Made by a program: the position numbers and the translations under genes. 34,627 nucleotides of DNA, from contig JAKATH010000005.1 of the NCBI GenBank assembly GCA_021828055.1, forward strand, positions 1-34,627, in the 5' to 3' direction. Origin of the DNA: Actinomycetes bacterium (GTDB lineage Bacteria > Actinomycetota > Acidimicrobiia > Acidimicrobiales > RAAP-2). This document shows, in pieces, positions 30,221 to 34,627 of this stretch (position 1 is its first letter; every line of letters begins with the position of its first letter). Under the pieces are notes generated by a model. That model had not been told where the DNA came from and made no database searches. It saw only the letters and a program-made list of their open reading frames with translations.

Positions 30221-32302
30221 CGCCGCGCCCGCCGCGACCGCCTGTGCCCACGTGTAGGAGAGCGGCGGCAGGTCGCCCGGGTCCTGGACCGCGACGAGCA
30301 GCTCGCTCATGCTCTGGAGCCCCGACGCCTGCTGGACGTCGCCCGCGCCCATCACGAGGGTGCCCCCGTAGCCGGAGGTGAGCTCGTTGTCGCGGTGGCC
30401 CCAGCACCCGCTCGCAGCCGGCGACGTGCAGTCGGCGTTGTAGCCGCCGTAGCCGTCGTCGTACATCCATGTGTAGTTGGCGTCGAGCGCGTTGAGCGCG
30501 CCGCTCACGACGTTGGACCCCCACCAGTTCGACGACGGGACGGCCGAGAAGCTGAACTGCGGGTCGGTGCCCGCCGCGGCGCCCGCCTGGGCGTAGCCGT
30601 CGAGGAGCGGCGAGAGCCCGACGACCGGCGACTCGCCGCGGCTCACGCGCTCGATGTCGGTCACGACGAAGAGCTGCTCCTCGGGGGTGAGCGAGGCGTA
30701 GTCGGAGGGCAGCCGGACCGGCCCGAGCCCCTCGGAGGCTCGGGCGTTGTCCGTCGCAGCGACCTCGGCAGCCACGCACGGCGCCCCGGCGACCGGGGTC
30801 CACGCGGACGACCCCATCCGCCAGCACGGGAGCGAGCTGGACGCGCCGTAGCTCACGCGAGCCTGGAAGGTGTACGCGGGGACCGGCGCGATGTCCGCCG
30901 GCGGGTTGGCCGGCGGCTGGTTGGCCGGCGGCGCTGGTGGCGGCGCCTTCGAGGTCGGCGGCTGCGCAGGGGTCGTGGGCGCGTTCGCGGCGGTCGGCTT
31001 CGCGGCGGTCGGCTTCGCGGCAGGTGGCTTCGCGGCAGGTGGCTTCGCGGCCGCCGGCTTCGCGGCGGGTGGCCTCGCGCTCGGAGGCGCGTCGGTCGTC
31101 GACGGTTTGTTCGTGATCGAGGGCCTCGCGCTCGGAGGCGCGTCGGTCGTCGACGGCCCGTTCGTGATCGAGGGCCTCGCGCTCGGCGGCGCGTGGGTCG
31201 TCGGGGGTCTCTTCGTGGTCGACGGCCTCGCGCTCGACGGCCTGACGGTGGGCGTCGACTCCCGGGCGTGCGTCGGAGACGTCGTCACCGCGACCCTCGC
31301 CGCGCCCGCGAACCGCGCGTGCCCGAACCGGTAGACGGCGCCGTCGGCGGCGACCTCCCAGTACCCCCTGCCCTTCGGTGTCGCGGCGATCCCCGTGATC
31401 GGCGAGTGGAGCCGCCTGCCGCCGAGCGACCCGTAGAAGGGGGCGCGGAAGGCGAAGACCCCTCCGTCCTTGGCCACCTCCCAGTACCCCCTCCCGTCCG
31501 GCGCCGGCGCCATCCCGACGATCGGCGCCCTGAGGAGGCGACCCCCCATGGAGCCGTAGTACCTGGCGTCGCCGAAGCGGAAGATCCGCCCGTCGGCGCC
31601 CACCTCCCAGTAGCCCCGCCCGTCCGGCGTCGGCGCCATCCCGACGATCGGCGCCCGGAGGCGGCGACCGCCCATGGAGCCGTAGTACCTGGCGTCGCCG
31701 AAGCGGAAGATCCGCCCGTCGGCGCCCACCTCCCAGTAGCCCCGCCCCTCCGGCGTCGGCGCCATCCCGACGATCGGCGCCCGGAGTCGGCGACCCCCCA
31801 TGGACCCGTAGTACCTGGCGTCGCCGAAGCGGAAGATCCCCCCGCCCGCAGTCACCTCCCAGTACCCGCCGGTCGCAGGGTCGCCGGCCACACCGACGAC
31901 GCGGGCTCTCTTCGACCTGATCTCCATCGAGCCGAAGTAGGCGGCGCTGCCCGCGGCGAAGAGGCCGCCGTTCGATGCCACCTCCCAGTAGCCCCCCCCG
32001 CCGTCCGCGGCGGCGACGCCGACGACCTTCGCCTCGAGGGTGGTCGGGGACCGTTCCCGCCGCGTCGCGGCCGTCGCGGCGTGCTCTGCGGCCTTGGCCT
32101 GGGACGCAGGTCTTCGGTGGCGCGCCGTTGCCACGGCCACGCGGGCGCCGGCCTCCCCCGGCAGCCCCTTCCCCATCGAGTTGCCCATTGCGAGCGCCAG
32201 CGGCGACGCTCCGGCGCCGGCCACGAGCGCGGCGGCCACGCCGAGCGCGGCGCGGCTAAGGCGCGCGCGCCCGGCACGCCTGCCAAAAGGCCCGATCCCC
32301 AT
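30215..32302 (-). CDS. secreted GYWEV-repeat (propeller-like) protein with CAP-like C-terminus
   Basis: Protein of 695 residues from ATG 32302. The signal peptide is about residues 1-38 (RLSRAALGVAAALVAGAGASPLALA). Residues 92-335 hold six repeats of about 42 residues of the form IVGMAPTPDGRGYWEV, GADGRIFRFGDARYYGSMGG, probably a six-bladed propeller; such repeats are common in Acidimicrobiia surface proteins. A Pro/Ala/Lys/Thr linker follows to about residue 455. The last 200 residues (DNARASEGLGPVRLP..., WWGSNVVSGALNALD..., WMYDDGYGGYNADC, CWGHRDNELTS) resemble a divergent CAP/SCP domain. Likely exported; role in adhesion or wall binding is inference. Confidence 0.85.
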   Translation of the reverse strand: MGIGPFGRRAGRARLSRAALGVAAALVAGAGASPLALAMGNSMGKGLPGEAGARVAVATARHRRPASQAKAAEHAATAATRRERSPTTLEAKVVGVAAADGGGGYWEVASNGGLFAAGSAAYFGSMEIRSKRARVVGVAGDPATGGYWEVTAGGGIFRFGDARYYGSMGGRRLRAPIVGMAPTPEGRGYWEVGADGRIFRFGDARYYGSMGGRRLRAPIVGMAPTPDGRGYWEVGADGRIFRFGDARYYGSMGGRLLRAPIVGMAPAPDGRGYWEVAKDGGVFAFRAPFYGSLGGRRLHSPITGIAATPKGRGYWEVAADGAVYRFGHARFAGAARVAVTTSPTHARESTPTVRPSSARPSTTKRPPTTHAPPSARPSITNGPSTTDAPPSARPSITNKPSTTDAPPSARPPAAKPAAAKPPAAKPPAAKPTAAKPTAANAPTTPAQPPTSKAPPPAPPANQPPANPPADIAPVPAYTFQARVSYGASSSLPCWRMGSSAWTPVAGAPCVAAEVAATDNARASEGLGPVRLPSDYASLTPEEQLFVVTDIERVSRGESPVVGLSPLLDGYAQAGAAAGTDPQFSFSAVPSSNWWGSNVVSGALNALDANYTWMYDDGYGGYNADCTSPAASGCWGHRDNELTSGYGGTLVMGAGDVQQASGLQSMSELLVAVQDPGDLPPLSYTWAQAVAAGAAG
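31073..31225 (-). repeat. 51-bp tandem repeat in the linker of the GYWEV protein
   Basis: Units of 51 bp starting at 31073, 31124 and 31175 (the last diverged), encoding the 17-residue PSITNKPSTTDAPPSAR. Shorter AAKP repeats follow on the C-terminal side. Unit length is a multiple of three. Confidence 0.9.
31485..31860 (-). repeat. 126-bp near-identical propeller-blade repeats
   Basis: Three blades are almost identical at DNA level with 126-bp spacing: the atgga(g/c)cc landmark recurs at 31548, 31674 and 31800. Flanking blades are more diverged. This looks like recent blade duplication or homogenisation. Confidence 0.9.
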
Positions 32303-32960
32303 CTCGGCCCATCCCCTTCGTCCCCACTCACATGAGAAACCGGGAGCCGCCGGGGAGGGTGCGCCGTGCACGTCGTCCGATTCGGCGGTCCGGCTGGCTC
32401 AGTGAGCCCCGTGACTTTGCGTCCCCGCCTCGCGGCGGGTTTGCCCTTTCGTCGGCGCCGCTGCTGCTCGCACCGATCGACTGAGAGACTACCAGGTCGT
32501 CCGTGACCGGCAAGGGGCAAAGGTCCCTGGAGGCCGGGCACGCGCCCGGGGAGACGCGGGTGACCGGGGCGACCGGCTCGGGTGTTGGCACGGCCTCGTG
32601 AACGTCAAGCATCGACGTCCAGTCGAGGTTCAGCACAGGCTGAAGCGCTCGTCCCCGCACGCAGGTCGTGACCACGGACGAGACGCCGGGTGAGGCCCAG
32701 CTGCCGGTGGGCGTCCTGGCTGGCTCCGGGGGCTCGGGCGTGCGCCTCGCACACCGTCGCCGGGTTGCACGCACGTCTCGAAACAGTTGTTGTCGAAGTC
32801 TTGATGTTCGGGTGACCGGAACTTGATCGGCCCTGGGAAGGATCTACCGCGATGGCGATGTTCGCCACGCGGCAAGCGCGCCGCCCGCCAGGGGCCACCG
32901 ATCCGGAGAGGTCCAGGTGGTGCGCGCGAACCGCCGACCTCGGGCGGAGGTATCTGCGGA
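32303..32960. other. divergent intergenic region upstream of two exported proteins
   Basis: 658 bp with no convincing gene on either strand. It contains a ccgggc-acgc-gcccgg hairpin at 32534-32549 without a T-run. At about 32770-32850 there is a less GC-rich stretch (acagttgttgtcgaagtcttg and after) that probably holds the promoter of the surface-protein gene, with TTGATC at 32823 as a candidate -35 but no matching -10. No riboswitch could be supported. Confidence 0.5.
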
Positions 32961-34627
32961 GTGACTGAGCGGTCGGAGTCTGCAACTGGTCGGCGAGGTG
33001 CGCTCGCGCAGGCGCTGCGCGTCCTGCTCGCGTCGTGGGTCGTCGCCGGGGGATCCATCGCGGCCGTCGTGGTGACCGGCGGCAGCGTCGCCAGTGCCGC
33101 GGCGGGCGTGACCGTCTACGCGCACACAGACGTCGCAGGCGCCACGCACACGTTCACAAAGACGCCGCTGGGAGCCTTCTCGAGCGCACCGGCCAACGGC
33201 GCGTTCGCGAAATGCGGAACGGGCAGCAAAGCCACCTGCACCCACTTCCCGAACAAGGATGCCGCGTGGCTGACACTGAACAAGGTCACACCCGGCACCT
33301 ACTTCTTCGAAGTGTTCTCCCCGGGAACGAAGAACACACTGAACGACGGCGAGCCAGGCAACCTCTCCTGGGGCTCTGGATATACGGCTGGCGGCACCTG
33401 GACACAGCGGGAGTTCACGAGGAAGTCGACAGGCACGGTCGAAAACGTCAACGGCGACATCCACGCCTTCGACCTGACGGCGAACTACATCCAGCTCGCT
33501 CCGTACGACACAACGACAAACTCCGGGACAGAGTACCAGGTCGCGGTCTGCCCGGTCCCGGCTCATCCCCGAATCTCAAGCGGGACGGGCGCTCCCGGCG
33601 TGACAAGCAAGACATGCGACAAGTCGAAGAACTTCAAAGTCTCACCGGCCGCGACGCCGACGCTGACCACCACAGCAGGCTCGCCGGTCGTGGTCGGCTC
33701 GCCGATCCACGACACCGCGACCCTGGGCGGCGGCAACGCGCCCACGGGGAAGCTGACCTTCACGCTCTACAAGACATCGTGCACGTCGATCGTCAAGACC
33801 TTCACGACAACCGGTGTCACAGTGACCGGCGACGGGATATACCGCTCCGCGTCCTTCACCCCCACAGCAGTCGGCACGTACCTCTGGGCGGCGAGCTACT
33901 CCGGGGACACAAACAACAACCCGGTGACAAGCCCCTGCGGCGCGGCGCACGAGTCCGTCAAGGTGACACCGACCACGCCGACGCTCACGACCAAGGCCAG
34001 CGCGACGGTGAGCACCGCTCCGGGCAAGGTCAAGGACACAGTGACGATCTCCGGCGGTGACTCGCCTGCCGGCTCCGTCGTCGTCGAGGTGTTCAAGAGC
34101 AACGCCACCTGCTCTGGGACCGCCTTCGCGTCGAAGAAGGTCTCGTTCAGCGGGGACGGCACGTTCTCGACCGGGACGATCACAGCGCCGACAGCTGGGA
34201 CCTACTCCTTCGAGGTCCTGTCCGCCACATCGACGGTCACAGCGAACAACAAGGCCACAACACTGAAGAGCGCCTGTGGAGCCGCGACAGAGTCCGTCAA
34301 GGTGACACCGACCACGCCGACACCCCAGTTTCGGTTCCCGAAGTTCACGGTGACGAAGTCCGACACGCCTGGGAGCGGCAAGCCCGTTTCGCCCGGAGCG
34401 ACGATCGTGTACAGGGTCGTCGTGAAGAACGTCGGCACGGCAACGGGCTCTGACACGGTCACCGACACCGTGCCGGCGAACGTCACGATGGCCGGCACGC
34501 CCACGTGCACGCCGACCACAGCGGGTGGCACGTGCACGGTCTCGGTCACAGGGTCGACGATCGTCATGAAGGTCACCCTGGCCGCCGGAGCCTCGGCGAC
34601 GATGACCTACGACGCCACGGTCAAGCC
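32961..34627 (+). CDS. large Thr-rich surface protein, Ig-like and DUF11 domains (3' end outside window)
   Basis: A frame opens at GTG 32961 with GGCGGAGG about 10 nt upstream and stays open to the right edge: 555 codons, no stop. Residues 1-48 form a signal peptide or anchor (VLLASWVVAGGSIAAVVVTGGSVASAAA). Residues 50-230 are a domain with GTYFFEVFSPG and GNLSWGSGYTAGGTWTQREF. Residues about 231-336 and 338-448 are two Ig-like domains, each with GTYLWAASYSGD or GTYSFEVLSAT and closing in a C-G-A-A...ESVKVTPTTPT linker. From 463 a DUF11-like domain follows (SPGATIVYRVVVKNVGTATGSDTVTDTVP). Paired cysteines recur. It is probably an exported adhesin or stalk. Threonine is often coded by ACA, unlike the neighbours. 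Confidence 0.88.
   Translation, partial: MTERSESATGRRGALAQALRVLLASWVVAGGSIAAVVVTGGSVASAAAGVTVYAHTDVAGATHTFTKTPLGAFSSAPANGAFAKCGTGSKATCTHFPNKDAAWLTLNKVTPGTYFFEVFSPGTKNTLNDGEPGNLSWGSGYTAGGTWTQREFTRKSTGTVENVNGDIHAFDLTANYIQLAPYDTTTNSGTEYQVAVCPVPAHPRISSGTGAPGVTSKTCDKSKNFKVSPAATPTLTTTAGSPVVVGSPIHDTATLGGGNAPTGKLTFTLYKTSCTSIVKTFTTTGVTVTGDGIYRSASFTPTAVGTYLWAASYSGDTNNNPVTSPCGAAHESVKVTPTTPTLTTKASATVSTAPGKVKDTVTISGGDSPAGSVVVEVFKSNATCSGTAFASKKVSFSGDGTFSTGTITAPTAGTYSFEVLSATSTVTANNKATTLKSACGAATESVKVTPTTPTPQFRFPKFTVTKSDTPGSGKPVSPGATIVYRVVVKNVGTATGSDTVTDTVPANVTMAGTPTCTPTTAGGTCTVSVTGSTIVMKVTLAAGASATMTYDATVK
33951..34321 (+). repeat. 32-bp identical direct repeat at Ig-domain junctions
   Basis: An identical 32-bp segment starting gagtccgtcaaggtgacacc occurs at 33951-33982 and 34290-34321, encoding the ESVKVTPTTPT linker after each Ig-like domain. 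It marks domain duplication, and more copies may exist beyond the right edge. Confidence 0.9.

Noticed and set aside
32840-32950. Possible GEMM-type c-di-GMP riboswitch before the surface protein
   Set aside because: A few words (GCGGCAAGC, GGCCACCGATCC) resemble it, but the central GACGCAAAGC-type segment is missing and no consistent pairing could be drawn.
33035-34060. Arg-rich plus-strand frame inside the surface-protein region
   Set aside because: The frame opened at 32961 has a signal peptide, Ig-like repeats and a Shine-Dalgarno sequence; the other frame is low-complexity shadow.

Overview
The window is very GC-rich DNA with dense coding. It carries a bacterial proteasome/pupylation locus, a fused FO synthase (F420 pathway), an unusual two-domain ThyX-like protein and a secreted protein built of GYWEV repeats. 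Together these point to an actinobacterium, most likely of the class Acidimicrobiia or a close relative. This is inference from gene content; there is no rRNA in the window.

Layout. Positions 1-3.5 kb hold an FKBP-type prolyl isomerase (probably cut by the left edge), a coiled-coil protein with a small zinc-binding-like head, a 477-residue protein of unknown function and a GNAT acetyltransferase. Positions 3.5-4.8 kb form a short minus-strand operon (DUF4193 protein, IPDYD-motif protein, GNAT). From 18.3 kb down to 5.2 kb the minus strand is one long gene train: mpa/arc, dop, pup, prcB, prcA, pafA, lepB, tatA, tatC, helY-like helicase, thyX-like. It resembles the mycobacterial mpa-dop-pup-prcBA-pafA-(pafBC)-tatAC-helY neighbourhood, but signal peptidase I stands where pafBC would be. 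Upstream, a ferredoxin faces a minus-strand operon running from a PaaI-like thioesterase and a holin-like membrane protein through three small proteins to trmI. From 21.5 to 30.0 kb the plus strand carries tkt, tal and zwf (pentose phosphate pathway), then fbiC and a LOG-family protein. The right end holds a 695-residue secreted GYWEV-repeat protein on the minus strand, and on the plus strand the first 555 codons of a large Thr-rich surface protein that runs off the window.

The main unexpected signal is at gene ends. At six genes (mpa, prcB, dop, the thioesterase, tal, the GYWEV protein) the stop codon lies inside a short tandem repeat whose copies continue past the stop. The unit lengths (46, 17, 20, 10, 10 and 40 bp) are never multiples of three, while repeats inside genes (48, 18, 24, 51, 126 bp) always are. 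At prcB-prcA, mpa-dop and zwf-fbiC the repeats form unbroken ladders of tiny reading frames, each stop overlapping the next start as GTGA. The ladders lead to the next gene's start codon at prcA and fbiC, and to within 9 nt of it at dop. One rung of the mpa ladder encodes a 14-residue peptide ending in GQYL, the same tail that Mpa uses on the proteasome. A 76-residue Cys/Gly/Gln-rich repeat ORF at 20183-20413 is joined to both neighbours by ATGA overlaps. These read as candidate translational-coupling devices, but assembly artefact or neutral slippage must be excluded.
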